Shown here in pieces: positions 11,701-24,581 of a DNA stretch of 64,000 nt. Source of the stretch: Neelides folsomi (taxonomy: Eukaryota; Arthropoda; Collembola; Neelipleona; Neelidae). The position numbers were made by a program, and so were the translations under genes. The stretch lies in contig JAQGBZ010000321.1 of NCBI GenBank assembly GCA_034687125.1, positions 1 to 64,000 of the forward strand, written 5' to 3'. Below the pieces are notes generated by a model. The model made no database searches, was not told the origin of the DNA, and was given only the letters and a program-made list of their open reading frames with translations. How positions within the stretch are numbered: the first letter of the stretch is position 1; each line of letters starts with the position of its first letter.

Positions 11701-12567
11701 GGTTTGTAAATAGAATATATTTAAATAATTTCCTATTTAAGTCAACCATTAAATCATTTTAACAGCTGTGGATCGTTCACAATAATAGGAAAACGGTACA
11801 TGTTGCTATTTTATATTCATTTTATTATAATTTTGTATTTATGTCATTTTAGGGTCGTAGCTGTACAGGAATTGCTTATTGTGCCCAATCACAAAACCTT
11901 CTTGTTGTAAATTGGAGATCTAAGGAAGTTACAAGGCTCAGTTCTCGTGATGGGACAACACTTGAAAAATTCACTCATTCTGAATTCTCCGAGCCAATTG
12001 GAATCTCCGTTGATGGGAAAGAAGGGAAAATCTATGTGGCAGACAATGGAGCACGAACGATCTTTGTGTTTGATGCTCAAGGGAATTTGGATTCGAGAAT
12101 TCAACGTGACAATTTTGCATTACTCGGAGGAGTCTCCGTATCTCCAGATGGAAAAACAATAATTGTAGCAGACATGTCTCTGTTTATTATTAATCCCGGA
12201 TCAACGTCTGGACCTGATAAAGAAATAAAAGTACCAGGAAAAGGTTTGTAAACATTTACCCAAATTAAATAAAATACTTACAAATGTATGAATACTATGT
12301 TAAAATATCAGTTATTATAATAATAATTAAACTAAATAGGACGCTTTGGTGGAGTTGCCGTTGATGGGGATGGAACGATCGTTGTGACTCGGACGGAGAA
12401 AACAAAGAGTTTCGTTCAAATCTTCAAGGATAACAAACTTGTGTCCACGATTGATAGTTTCAGCTCGAAGATGAAGAGGCCAAGTGCTTTAGCTATTGTG
12501 AGTCATAAGAATCTTTTGGTCGTTGATTTGGGTAATGATTGTGTCAAGAAATATAGATACAAGTGAT
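8731..12567 (+). CDS. TRIM2/TRIM3-like RING, B-box, filamin and NHL repeat protein
   Basis: Likely RING-type E3 ubiquitin ligase of the TRIM-NHL class, cytoplasmic, often RNA- or motor-linked in relatives. Firm exons are 9628-9749, 9883-10151, 10251-10283, 10377-10544, 10708-10962, 11072-11701, 11766-11795, 11853-12243 and 12341-12567. An upstream exon, 8731-8846 (MSKHLCEQTPLVADRAERQL onward, donor gtgagt), joins in phase but its acceptor is weak. Without it, translation starts at 9635 (MGERLVN, 705 residues). With it the protein has 746. Domains in order: RING (CGTC, LQCSHTVCLHC, CPICRE), a B-box 2 (CSTH, FCETCDSVFCAAC, then His), a coiled coil rich in Lys and Glu, a filamin domain (TYPPLC to LLVEI) and a C-terminal NHL propeller (PVSVTKSDFGELFVLDTGNA, PIGISVDGKEGKIYVADNGA, GGVAVDGDGTIVV). 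Between the RING cysteines HC and CPIC there is an Ala/Thr/Ser-rich insert of about 34 residues. Confidence 0.9.
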
Positions 12568-14004
12568 ACTTTATAGCATTTGTTTACACTTACACACGTA
12601 CTTAACATGACATTTTAGTAATAATAACTATATCACCATTAAATTATAATAGTATGTTGTACCTCAAATCTTTAAATATAGTCAATTACTAAAAGAAAGG
12701 GCGTCTCTACAAATACTAATTGCAATTATAAGTTAAATAACTAAGAACTAGAAATAATATCTAGAATTTTGTTAATCACACGCTAAACTTCGATTTATTT
12801 AGATTTAAGATGGAATGTAGTGGAATAACGAATGTTTTATAGTATTAAACGACTTGTTCAATAGATGAAACAATGTTATCACAATCAGCTTTAATGAAAC
12901 TTATTATTTATTGTAAATCATCTTGAGTCAGGATGTTGTGTAATGTCTAATGTGCACTAACCGTCATTTACCCTCGCGTGGAAAAGAAGTGTCTTCGATT
13001 GTAATGTAATATCATTTCGTTTTTTACAAATATGTGTCCACAAATGTTTAGTATTATTAAACTTGAATTGTTTACTTAATATAATTTTATTGTACTACTT
13101 TGTCGTTAATTATAATTATTCAAGCAATCTTATATTTTAATTAAGTTTTTGTTTCCATTTATCTTAACCAAAAAGATTTAGGAATTCACTCGTTGTCGGT
13201 GCCATCAATTGATTAGGGATTGGGCAGCTCCCATTAACACGAGACCCGACATGTGGTAAGCTACAGTCACTTACCTCTCCAAACCTAAACTATATAAATA
13301 CATGTCGCAAGAAATAGGGCGCTATCTAATGAAATGGCGCTTATCTCTCGTCGGGTATCGGGTAAATGGGAGTTTCCTTAGGGATTGCCATATTTGGTTT
13401 TTTTTACTTATCGGATTTAGTATTATAAAATAGAGTTTCAATTCAACTAGAATTTCAATGGGTATTATTTTATTTTGAAAGGGTTCGTATCTGTACTTAT
13501 TATTGGGTAGAACTAGTCAGATAAAGTACTTTCAACTTTTTTATACTTACGTTTGTATTTTGTACTTATTTTTATATCATATCTATTTCGTAAAATATTT
13601 AAAACTTATTTTTTAATTTTCGAAGGATCGTGTGCTTCGGATAGAACGGTTAAGTTGTGTACTTACATGCAGGTGTTGTAAATACATCACAGTAACTTAA
13701 TTTATACACATTTTAATTAGTAAATTAATTCTACCAAGTGTGCGAAATTCCCTCCACTTCATTATTATAATTTCTATGATTAATTCTAATTTAAATTAAA
13801 TACTAAACAATGTTTTATAAATATTAAATAATCAATTTTTTCTCTTAATTTTTATTGTATTCTTTATTCATTCGTGCTCGCGATGTAACGACGAATAATA
13901 CACAAAAAATTTAAGGAATGCAAAAGTTTAAATTAAATAAGGAATTATGCCAATTGTATTGAAAGTATTGTAATTTTTTCTTTAAATAAAGACAACGGAC
14001 AAAT
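12568..14004. other. Intergenic spacer with an imperfect inverted repeat
   Basis: AT-rich convergent spacer between the TRIM gene and SPCS1, so it contains both 3' ends. At 13228-13250 and 13350-13372 two 23-base arms are inverted copies (20 of 23 bases match by eye), with a nearby short direct repeat TTAGGGATTG. No coding sequence is recognised. Confidence 0.45.
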
Positions 14005-14652
14005 TCATTTCTTTTTCTTCTTTTCTTTCGAAGCTTCACCAGATTCATTTTCTTGCTTAGGTCTTGGTTTTTGCCAAGAGAGTGCCTTTCTCATGTAAAT
14101 TGGCCATGGAGGGATAGTAAGCTATAGAATAATTATAATCAGTTAATGGTCTTGTTTTAAATAATGGTTTATTATCTTTTATTAAATGAGTGGATTAATT
14201 TAGGATATGTAGTTGAATAACTTACGATTGCTGCAAGAACAAATCCAGCACCAAGAATCCTGACTGTTTCTGAGAATTGTTGAATAATATAGCCCCAAAC
14301 AAACCCAACGATCTAAATGAAAATAACAAAATATAAGACCTCAACTTATACGTAAAAAAGTCAATGCAGCTAATGAGCAATGATATGAATAGCCATTTAT
14401 TTACTATTAAAATAATTAAATAATCTTACGCCAAATAAGAGAATGATGATTCTTGAAAGTTTCTCTGCTCTCGCTTGTCCATCGTAATCCTGAAAAATAC
14501 ACACAAATATTTCATTTAAAATATCATAAGAAACTCCTATCCTATAAACATGGACATTCCATATTTTTGCAAATGTTTGTTAAATGAGATCGTGATCAAA
14601 TAATTTAACAACTTACCATGTGGAGATTTTCATACCACTCTACAATCCCCAT
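14005..14652 (-). CDS. SPCS1: Signal peptidase complex subunit 1
   Basis: Exons are 14652-14617, 14489-14430, 14312-14226 and 14121-14005, all phase 0, giving 99 residues (the human protein has about 102). SPCS1 is the small two-pass membrane subunit of the endoplasmic-reticulum signal peptidase, which trims signal peptides from nascent proteins. Visible family features are the N-terminus MGIVEWYENLHMDYDGQARA, two hydrophobic helices (IIILLFGIVGFVWGYIIQQF and VRILGAGFVLAAILTIPPW), the conserved PPWPIYMRKALSWQKP segment and a short Lys-rich cytosolic tail ending KEKKKKK. There is no sign of damage. Confidence 0.94.
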
Positions 14653-17600
14653 CTTATTTTTGGATTATCTATAAAAGCTGATAATTCAAGATATGAATGA
14701 CAACCAGATAGGAGTTTCAAATCTAAAACAAAGAACAATATTTACTTTAAACTTGGTTAACTTTCTTAAAAACAGAAAAACAAACGGATTCAGAAATAAA
14801 TTCCGAACAATTGCTGATTTCTCACCTGTTAATCAAACTAAATCAGAAAACGATATAAATTTTTTTAAATTAATTTTCAATTTACCTTTCAACACTGTTT
14901 ATGATTTCGATTTTTCTCGGTTATTGAAAATATTCGGTGCTCGCAGGAGCAGATCACCAGAAGGATGAGTTTGACACGTCCACGTATTGTAGTCCTGCGG
15001 CCTAAAGAGAGCTCAACCCTTTTAGTCAGAGAAATACACACAGAGGGACAAAACTCAAACGTGATTCCGACCAAAATGAGAATCACATCGGAACAGATAC
15101 TAGAAAAAGAACATATTTCCTTCTTTGTTTAATTTAACAAGGTTTAGTTCATAACAAATTTTTTATAAGTAGGTTTGTATAATATGGCTAACTTTTTTAT
15201 TTTAATTTGGCCTTCGACTTCGGCAAATATATTACTACTCCAATTCATCAATAAAATGGACCATCTTCAAATGTTTCGTTAAAAGGTATTGTGATTTCCA
15301 ATTTTCATTAATTCATAATTATAATAAATATGATATGGATATGATGAATAAATCCGTGTCCCACGTTTAATTAAAAATCGTATATTGTATAGAAAATAAA
15401 GATCATAATCATAATAAAAAGCATTAATATTTTCCCCTTTTGCAATATTGTTTTTGTTAATTCTTAATTAAACTTGTTGCAAGATCTTATATATATATGG
15501 AGGAAGTAAAAGGCTAAATTATATACTTTGTCTATGAATTCTTCAAGCTGTATGATATATCTAATATTTGTTTGCTCTTAACATATTTTAAATACAATGT
15601 GCTAGTCCTGCTAATGCGGTATTACTCATCAATCTTTCATGCTTATTTAATTTATTTGTTGTGTGCTTATTATCAATATTTAACACTGATTAGAGTTCAT
15701 ACTTAAGACTAACGCAAGATCTTAAGAATAACCGTAATGATTCTAAGCTTAAATAATAATTTAATTCGAGTTGGATAAAATATTTTATTATAAATCAACT
15801 TAATGATCACTTGTAGAGTAAAAGATAATGTATTTGCATGCATGTATGGTATAGTGTATAACTCAAATTAGAGTTTTTCTATTCGTCATCTCATCATCAG
15901 GTTTATTTAGGCACGATATAAGGCAAAATATATAGATATAGCATACAAGCAATATACCAAGAAAGATGGAAGTAAAGACGAATTTGTCAAAAGGAATTTA
16001 AGGAATTTCATTAAAGCATACTTAAATGATTATAAAATTAATATCCGTTTCCTATTTTATTGTCGTTTCTGGGATGGTGGTGCCATTATTGTTTGGTATT
16101 GACTCTACAGGAATCTAATTTTGTAAAATGCCATCAAGCCCTTTCAAAGCGTGGAGAAATTTCAAATATTCAGCAATATTTCCCCAAATAAATTTCTGGC
16201 CAAAATAAGAACTTAAACTTATGTATGTCGATCATATTCTTGAGTAAGTTACGTGTATTTACTATTCCCAATATAATGGTATAATTTATAAATGGGCAGG
16301 AATACCAAATTATGTTTCATTACAATACAGAACCAATTTAAAGCAATAACAACCTATCTCTACATTATATCTAATGCCTACAATTATGTATCTAGTATAA
16401 CAAGGAATATATTATATTTTATACAAAATTGTAATGTTATTGGGTCATATAAATGTAAATTACTAATTGTAATTAATTAAGCTATACTAATATGTTACAT
16501 AAGTATTCATCGACAATATCGAAAGGTGTTTTGCTTTGTGAGTGCATAAAGTACTGTACACCTAGGTAATTTATTTATCAATATATTAACTTTCATTGCT
16601 TATTTTTTGTCTTAAGGCCGAAGTCATAAAACACTATGACAAGGTGATGTGTCTTCGCAAATAAGAATAAATATATTGTGGAAAGTTTACTTTGATGTAT
16701 ACACAAATACCCATTGCAATTTACATACTTTTATACATAAACTGTATGTAATACAAACTTGTTAGGTACTGTTAGTTGGTAATGTCAAGTCAAGCATGTA
16801 AAATGTAAATATAATATACCTTACTATGTAGAGTACTTACATAGAGTAGGCTGAGTATAGTTGAACAGGTTGACTCATTAGTTTATACATACATTTACAT
16901 TAGCAATGTTTTCTAAACTACTATATATACCAAGATAGAGTGATGTTACGGCATTTGAGAAAATAAGAATTAATAGTCGGATGTGAGATATCACATCCTT
17001 GGTATATTAAACGTTTGTGAATACGCGCAACGCAGGTATTGAACATTAAACGGCATTTCAAATCACTCATTATCCAACATGAAGAGCAATATGATCAATT
17101 ACATTCTCCGGAAGTATTCTTCACTTTCCTCCTGCTGAGATTTCAACCTTTAGATCTAGATAAAACAAATTACGCCTACTAAAGGTCCTTGGCTCAAAAC
17201 GTGTAGAGGAAGAAGTGGAGACAAATTTATGACTTATTATCTTTTATAACTTACCTTTGGACTCTTTTCCTAATTCATTGTTAGAAGCATTCTTGAGTTG
17301 ATCAATTAGCAATAGTCACTTACTGAGTTCTCCAATTCTTTTACTTTTTGACTGTTTAATTTTATAATAGAAAAAGCCCATCGTTTAATAAGAAACTAAA
17401 ACTTAACTAATTTTGTTTTTAATATAATTACATTGTTTAAATTTTATCCTTAATGGCACATTTGTAAAGAATACCAATTATGTATTTTGCTAATTGTACT
17501 AAATTAACTATAATAAATGTTCGGCATTCGTAATTCATGTAAACATTCCATCTTGATTGTTTATCCTTTCTTAAAATTATTAAATAATAATTAAAAATTT

Positions 17601-18546
17601 TTAAGTTAAAAGTTTGTTCAATCGTTAATATTTTGTGACTCCCTATTCATAATGTGTAATTATCAGGTGAAAATGGGTTTTATTTTATAACTAAATTTTA
17701 ATAGTTGTATTATTAATTACATATGCTATTCATTTTAATATTGCTTAAAGTTTAAATATAGCTTAATATTAGAAATAAGTTATATGTTTAAGGATATTAT
17801 TACTTGGATTTTCTTAGATTATAATTATACACCTGTTAGTATTTTTATAAGTTAAGTTTAATTTATAATAATCATTCATGCAGACAAGTATTATGTGTAT
17901 TAGAGCATAATATAATTTAGTCTCCAACTAATCTGATTTATAGTTGTTTTAACGAAATGGTTCTGAAAATGATTCAATTATTATAGCTTTGTTTATCAAA
18001 TATTATATAAGTGTTGTGCAGTTTATTTATACAGTTTGTTCGAATTATTCAGTATTCATTCCATTTTATAAAAAACAATAGACCATCCATTTGATTCAAC
18101 AATATAATGTCATAGGCATAAATTATAAAATCTTTAAAAGAGATTAGTTTTATTAGGATTAATATAGGATAATCACATAAGCTTATTCTTATTAGTAATA
18201 TTATGGATTATTTTTATTATGTAATAAAGTAATGACAATACACAGTAAATAGTTCTAATGTATTCATTTTTAATAGAGATTTGATCTGACTACAGAAATT
18301 CATCTCAAGCCATGTCAAATTAACGATGGCTATAATGGGAAACATTTTATAGTGAAAAGGGCTATTGAAGCTGCATTCACCACTAATTCCGGTTTAGAAA
18401 ATGTGAGTTATTTTTCTTTTTATCACTATTTTTCAATTAATTTCATTTCCGTTAAAATTAGTCTTTCATGTGTAACAGAATGTTGAAATAAATATAGTTA
18501 AAATGCCTAAATACCAATAATACATAATAACCTGTATATATCAAAA
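14653..18546. other. Intergenic DNA, with a possible untranslated exon near 18277-18405
   Basis: Mostly AT-rich sequence with no recognisable protein. The first 450 bases should include the SPCS1 promoter. At 18277-18405 a segment has an acceptor-like start (tttttaatag) and a donor-like end (gtgagt) and stays open in one frame. I could not attach it to any family or to the GPR155 coding frame. It may be a 5' untranslated exon of GPR155, but this is weak. Confidence 0.35.
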
Positions 18547-18864
18547 TACCGGGTGACCAGTCTGATCCACTCATCTATAGGCAACATTGCGAAGATAGGA
18601 ATATTTATGTATAAACTGAATTAAATTATTATAAACGGCGTTTTATAATAAAAATTACAAAATGCATAATTATAAAATGATATTTAAATTGAGAATTTTA
18701 TTTTATTTTTTTGTGGAAACCATCAACACAATCAATTATTGACAATTGTTGACAATTGGATTAATATAAAACGTCATTTTTAATAGTTTATTTCAGTATG
18801 TAAATAGTATTCCTATCTTCGTAATGTTGCCTATAGATGAGTGGATCAGACTGGTCACCCGGTA
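18547..18864. mobile_element. TA-flanked MITE with ~54 bp terminal inverted repeats
   Basis: The left end begins CCGGGTGACCAGTCTGATCC and continues through CACTCATCTATAGGCAACATTGC to GGAATA. The right end is its reverse complement with about one mismatch (the cga/cgt position near the inner end). TA lies directly outside both ends (18547-18548 and 18863-18864), consistent with a Tc1/mariner-type target duplication. The interior (about 200 bases) is AT-rich and itself partly self-complementary (ACGGCGTTTTATA against TATAAAACGTCATTTT), so the whole element can fold back. It has no coding capacity. Near-identical arms suggest a fairly recent insertion or selection for pairing. Confidence 0.85.
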
Positions 18865-19367
18865 GTAAAGATGTTTTATTATAAAAGTTAAATTACTGAA
18901 TAGATATTTGCTTATTTCATAGGTATATATGAGATATTATACAATTTACTTTCAAATATATTTTTACACTCTAATTCTAATTCCTTTTAAATATCTTAAT
19001 TTGTGCATTAGGAGTTCCAAATTTTACCCAATGATAACTATCTGTATGTACGAAGTACGACCCTACATTTGTTGTTATTTTTATTTACATACAATGCAAG
19101 GAGACATCGTGTGATGAAAGGGAAATAAAAGCTTGAGAAAGTCTGTTTACATTTGGGTCCTTGAAATCTTGTCGATTGGCACTTTAATGTTACTCTTCGC
19201 ATTTATTGCCCACTTAATTTCTTGTGTATTTTCAAACTAAATGTTCAATTCTGAGTTATTTTGTTATTAAACCCAAGCTATTAGTATCATTTAAAGGACT
19301 GGGAGCGTTATTTAGCTATTTAATTTACAAGTTTTCTTAATTATTATTTGATAAATTAATTTTGATT
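18865..19367. promoter_or_regulatory. Probable GPR155 promoter and 5' untranslated region
   Basis: AT-rich half kilobase between a MITE and the GPR155 start codon. It most likely contains the proximal promoter, but I see no specific element. The short open frame at 18929-19114 has no protein-like features. Confidence 0.3.
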
Positions 19368-22300
19368 ATGTCTTCCCGATTGAAGAATTCTTTGATACCG
19401 GAGATACTCGGCTTCATGATGCCAGAGGAAGAAATAGGACTATATGAAGATGACCCAACGGGCATTGCTAACCTTTATCCAGCAGTTATTGAAAACTTTG
19501 GAATCATCTTTCTTGGGTAAGTTAATCTTAAAGATTTTTGTTTTTAATGGAATTATATTATTACTAAGTTATATTAACTTTTATCAGTGGCTAAATTATA
19601 GTAATATGGTATATTGAGAATCCTACTAAAATGCTTAAAAGTTAACTAAAGTATTTTTCTTTTATTACAGATATTTGGCTGGTAAATTTGGAATAATTTC
19701 TCCATCAGAAACGAAGGGATTGAATACTTTTATTGGGACTTTCTCATTACCAGCCCTAATATTCCTTTCAATGGCCCAATTAGACTTAAGGTATCCATTT
19801 ATTAAATCCAAAAATGTGTGAATTTATCGAAAAATTATTTATTTCAATGATTTAATTTGATTTTAATTAATAATTTCAGTTTAGTAAACTGGTGGTTCCT
19901 GTTAGCGATATTCATGGCTAAAAGCCTTGTTTTTTTTTCTGTGATTATAATAAGTCTCTTGGTGAGTCGACCATCGAAGCTTGATAAAGCTGGTCTTTTT
20001 GCGATCTTCGCTACTCAGAGTAACGATTTTGCTCTTGGGTTTCCTATAGGTAAAGTTAACCCAATTCTGATTATTTATTTCAATGCGCTATTTAAATCCA
20101 TATAGGATTTGGATAATTAACCTATTTTTTTATATTTTAGTTCAAGCACTTTACCACAAGACACATCCTGAATACGCTTCATATTTGTACTTGGTCGCGC
20201 CTGTCAATCTTCTTTTTCTCAATCCGATTTCATTCGTAATGATGGAATTCACCAGACAAAAATCATTAGAAATGAACGAATCCAGTGGATCGTTTGCTGC
20301 TGGATCGACAGCTGGATTAAGGCCAATTAATGGATTTCAAACTCCAGGAGCAAAGCAAAAATTTAGCGTTGTTTTTAAAAATGTTTTAAAGGGTGTGTTA
20401 TTGAATCCGATTATTATAATGACCTGCCTGGGCATTGGCGGAAACTTGATTTTTCAACATTGTCTTCCTCAGATACTTGAGGGAATATTAAAAGTAATTA
20501 GAAGATGCAATGATATTTCATAAAAATATATTAATATAGAGGATTGTATTTTTATTCATGAATAATTGATTTTGTAAAGATTTTTGGCTCTTCATTTTCT
20601 GCTTGTGCCTTATTCTCACTTGGGCTCACAATGGTTGGGAGTGCTGCTAGTCTCAAAGGTTCCGGATTTGTTGTACCTGGAATTCTAATTGCAATGAAAC
20701 TGTAAGTGTGCAAACTCATTAAAGAATTTATTTAATGTGGAAATTTTAAAATGATTTATGCTTTGCAGACTTGTTTTACCTGTCTTAACTCGAGAATTCG
20801 TTAGTTTACTTGAACCTGGAGCAAATGTTAATGAAACTGTATCTTTAAGTAATTATGGCTTTCTCTACGGTACTTTTCCAACAGCCCCTGGAGTTTTCGT
20901 ATATGCTAATCAATTTGATGTGGGAGTTCAAATGGTAAAAATATCTACCTATATGTTTATGCTCTCCATTTTCATAACTAATTTACATTGCGAACTTTTA
21001 TTATAAAATGTATAGATTGCTGGTGCGATGGTCGCTTGTACATTCATCTCTGCTCCTTTAATGTTTGTTTCTGCAAAAATGATAACTTTGAGAAAGTTGG
21101 ACCCAAAAGACTACGTAGCTGATTTAGATAATTTTCTCTTCAACATGAGCATCATTGGACTTGTCGCATCTGTAAGAAAAAAGGAATTTCCCCAGATAAA
21201 AGATTAATGACGCTAATTTACTTTTTTATCACTTTAATAGGTTTGGGTTATTGTCGTATTTGTTTTGAGTCGCAAATGGAAAAAAGTACCTCATTGCATC
21301 ACACTTTGTCTCGTATCTTCTCAGGTATTAATATTTCATTCATTCATTTTGTAGACACCATTAACACCTAAAACTTTTTTTAGAGACAACACTCGAAATA
21401 ATTGATAAAATTAATGAGTGAATTACTTATGTTGAAATTGATGATTTTTTAATCTTAGGCTATTGGATGTATTGGCGCTATATTGTGGTCTTGGATTGGA
21501 GTAGATAAATCCAATTCAAGCTGGAAATTATATCTTCAATTTGGAGTTTTTGCTTTTGGCGTCTTAAGTTCGCGAATATGGACGGCGATTCTTGCAATCA
21601 GTTTGGTGTTTTTAAGATGTCGAAGTCTCTGCTTTGTTCTTCGTTTACGACCATTTATGGGACTTGTTGGATGGGGGTAATTAATTATATTTAATTTGAT
21701 GTTATTTACTCAAATAAAAATAAAAATTTTTGTTTATTATAATATTTTTCCTAATTAATCTTATTTAGAAATGAAAGCGTTATTGTTCATTGTTAATTTG
21801 GTAAAATATTGTATATTTGTGATTATAGAATTCCCACAATTTTGATTACTGTTTTGATGTTGGCTGTTCAGAGAGAAACATTGGATGCTAAACAAGATCC
21901 CAATTTTCAATATGGCGAAACACAAGCTATTGTAGCTCTAATGGTTCTTGTTCTTTGTTTTATTGGTATATTAATTATTTCAAATATCTAGAGTTTTATC
22001 AAATTCATAAAATCATTAAATAAAAGAACGTACTTTTTGTTCATTCTTTATAGTTACAATTGGGTGCTTGGTAATTCAACAAAGATATGAAAGGCAATAC
22101 GGTCAATATGACTTTTTAAACGTTCGAAACAGTGATGATGAGTCTTTAGTTGAAACCCAAATTGAAAACATTGTTGACGTCGATCCAAATGAGAACCGAG
22201 CAGTTCCAATTCATCGAGATGGAGTTCATCGAGCTCAATGTCTATCAGTTAATTGCTCTGGTTGTCCACAAATTGGAAGTTGTTCTGAACGCAGAAAATC

Positions 22301-23713
22301 TCGACCCCTTGCAGGGTCTTTAAAAGAAATCGAGGATTTGGCAAATAGTGAAAGCAGTGGAGACAGCGACTCAGATGTTTTCAACTACAATGATGATGTC
22401 TGTGCAAGTTCGAAACATCCTTGCGATGGGATGCAAAAGCGGCATTGTTCTGTACTGTTAGAAAAATATCGTTCTGTAACTCAATTGACTGAACCGGAAG
22501 AAATCGGAATTGTACGAGATAGAGACGATGAATTTCAAATGCTTCGTCATATTGTTCTCCTACTTCTTTTATGCTGTTCAATGTTTGTGGTATGAAGAAT
22601 TGATCATCATGTTCATGTTCAATTTATTGAAAAATGAATTAATGTTTTTTATTGACATTCAATATTTTTTGTTATTATTAGGGAATCGCACTCTGCATTT
22701 GGACGCTGATCGTTGAAGAGAAGTCTGGCATTTATGTCGAACTTGTATTTCTTGATGGAGCGTTGAACTTTGGACAAGGCTTTTTTACGTTCATGCTTTT
22801 TGGCCTCAATACGAAAATGATTGTGATGCCACTACACAAATGGTTACTTTCCGCTTTCTTACTTCCTGTCTCCTTATTTTTATTAATAAGAATCATAATC
22901 CCGAGACTGGATTTGGGATTTGTAAGTTAGGTTTTTGGATCGATACACTTAAGTATAAGAGTTTTGGTGGTTCGGAGTGAACCAAAAAAGAGATCCAGCA
23001 AAAGATTTCAACCGCATTCAACACATTTAGATGGATATCTTTTAATGAAAAAATTCTTTTTATGATCAATCGATCAAAGTAATAAATAATGTGCATTTCA
23101 ATGAAAAAAATTACCTTTTAAATAAATTTCAATAATAACTACCTGTATTACTAATAGTAATATACTGATTTCTAAAAGAAGTTGTTACAAATATATATCA
23201 TATGTAATACAAGATGGTTTCATATACCTAAAATACCTATACAGAAATAATATTTAGGTACATAAATATTTTCTTCTATAAAGGTGGAGAAGAATCGCAT
23301 ATGGAGAAGGATCAGTTTATTTGCCAAAATTCGACGATCTCTCAATTGAAACGAAGCAAATATGCGAGCAGTTCCTCACTTATCATATCGACAAATGCAA
23401 ATTTGACATAGTTCGCGATCGATGGTGAGTTTTATGCCTTTAACAACCAACAATTTTAGTTTTTTATTGTCAATTTGGGAAGTCATTGAGGAATTTTCAT
23501 TATTTGATTAGTTGGAGAATGGAGTCGTACACTCAGGTATTTTGCGGTCATGAACTCGTCGATTGGCTCCTTATTGTTGGACTTTCAAAAGATCGAAGTG
23601 AGGCGATTAGATATGGGAGAAATCTTTTGAATGGAAGAGTCATTCGACATGTCAAGAACCTTCATCATTTTCATGATCAATCTTTCTTCTATACTTTCTC
23701 ACATTTAGACTAA
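19368..23713 (+). CDS. GPR155: GPR155 (LYCHOS): PIN-like transporter, 7TM and DEP domain protein
   Basis: Fourteen exons: 19368-19516, 19671-19790, 19880-20049, 20141-20493, 20580-20701, 20769-20934, 21016-21171, 21241-21324, 21459-21676, 21829-21965, 22054-22589, 22682-22842, 23284-23424, 23512-23713. Phases agree throughout and give 904 residues (human about 870). In vertebrates this is a lysosomal membrane cholesterol sensor acting on mTORC1. The N-terminal half is PIN/auxin-carrier-like, with FAIFATQSNDFALGFPI, YLYLVAPVNLLFLNPISFV, FSLGLTMVG, SNYGFLYGTFPTAPGVFVYA and QFDVG. Further helices follow, then a Ser/Asp-rich cytosolic loop with Cys clusters (SVNCSGCPQIGSCSE). Last come two helices (LRHIVLLLLLCCSMFV, and FNFGQGFFTFMLFG) and a DEP domain (CGHELVDWLLIVGLSKDRSE to FFYTFSHLD). 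The exon 12 donor (TG then gttact) was chosen because it alone keeps phase and restores MPLHKWWRR. A stronger-looking gtaagt at 22922 breaks the frame. Confidence 0.93.
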
Positions 23714-24581
23714 TTTTTTTTACTTAAATGCTTTAAAATAATTGATTTATTTTCAGTTATTTATTGAATGGTGAAATACTAATTATACATAACAATTGTA
23801 TTTAACTACTGTGTATTACATACCTGTGTTCTAGTCGAATACTTTACCATTGTACTAATACTATATAATTCAATACCTTAAAATCAATAATATAATAATT
23901 GTTTTACAGATAAACTTATTGTTAGACTATCGTTATTCAGTTTTTTAACATCGTGTCATAAAATTATACTTATAATTTATGTACTTACAAGATTTTGTTC
24001 TGTATATTAGTAAGAATTTTTCTTATGTATGATTAGTGTAAATATTTTTAATTGACGAGACGTATTCAATATATGCAATTAAAACATTTTTATTGATCTT
24101 GAAACTTGTGTCGTGTGAAAATCTTTCTCTTTATCTTTTGTAAAATATCTTTTATTTTCAAATCACATAGTTAAATAATATAATATATATTATAAAATCA
24201 TTAAATAAATATTAAAGAGATTATCAATCAGAATTTATGCATACTTTGATATCCAATTTTTTTAATCTTATTGTTAGTTTAATAGGGAAAATTCGAAATG
24301 TTACACACCCCACAAAAGTCATAATGTTCATTTAAAAAATCTAGAAATATTATAGGGACTTTACTTTTCATATATTTTGTTTTACCTGGAATCCTACATG
24401 TTTTGTACTTTTGAATTATGTAAGATTAGTACTATATTTACAGATACATATATAATAATATAATATATGTACTTTAAACAACATTTTCATTAATTATTTA
24501 AAATTACATTTTATATATATTTATACAAGTAGTTTCTTTTCAATATTTTTATACTTTATCATTTTTTGAAAGGTGTTGATA
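23714..24581. other. Convergent AT-rich spacer
   Basis: Holds the 3' ends of GPR155 (plus) and the urea transporter (minus). Strongly AT-rich with many short poly-T and TATA runs. No gene, repeat family or RNA is recognised. Confidence 0.5.

Noticed and set aside
18277-18405. Open segment with splice-like ends upstream of GPR155
   Set aside because: Not accepted as coding because it cannot be joined to GPR155 in phase with certainty and matches no family. At best a 5' untranslated exon.
22893-23096. Minus-strand frame in GPR155 intron 12
   Set aside because: Antisense to an intron, no family resemblance, and no splice partner.
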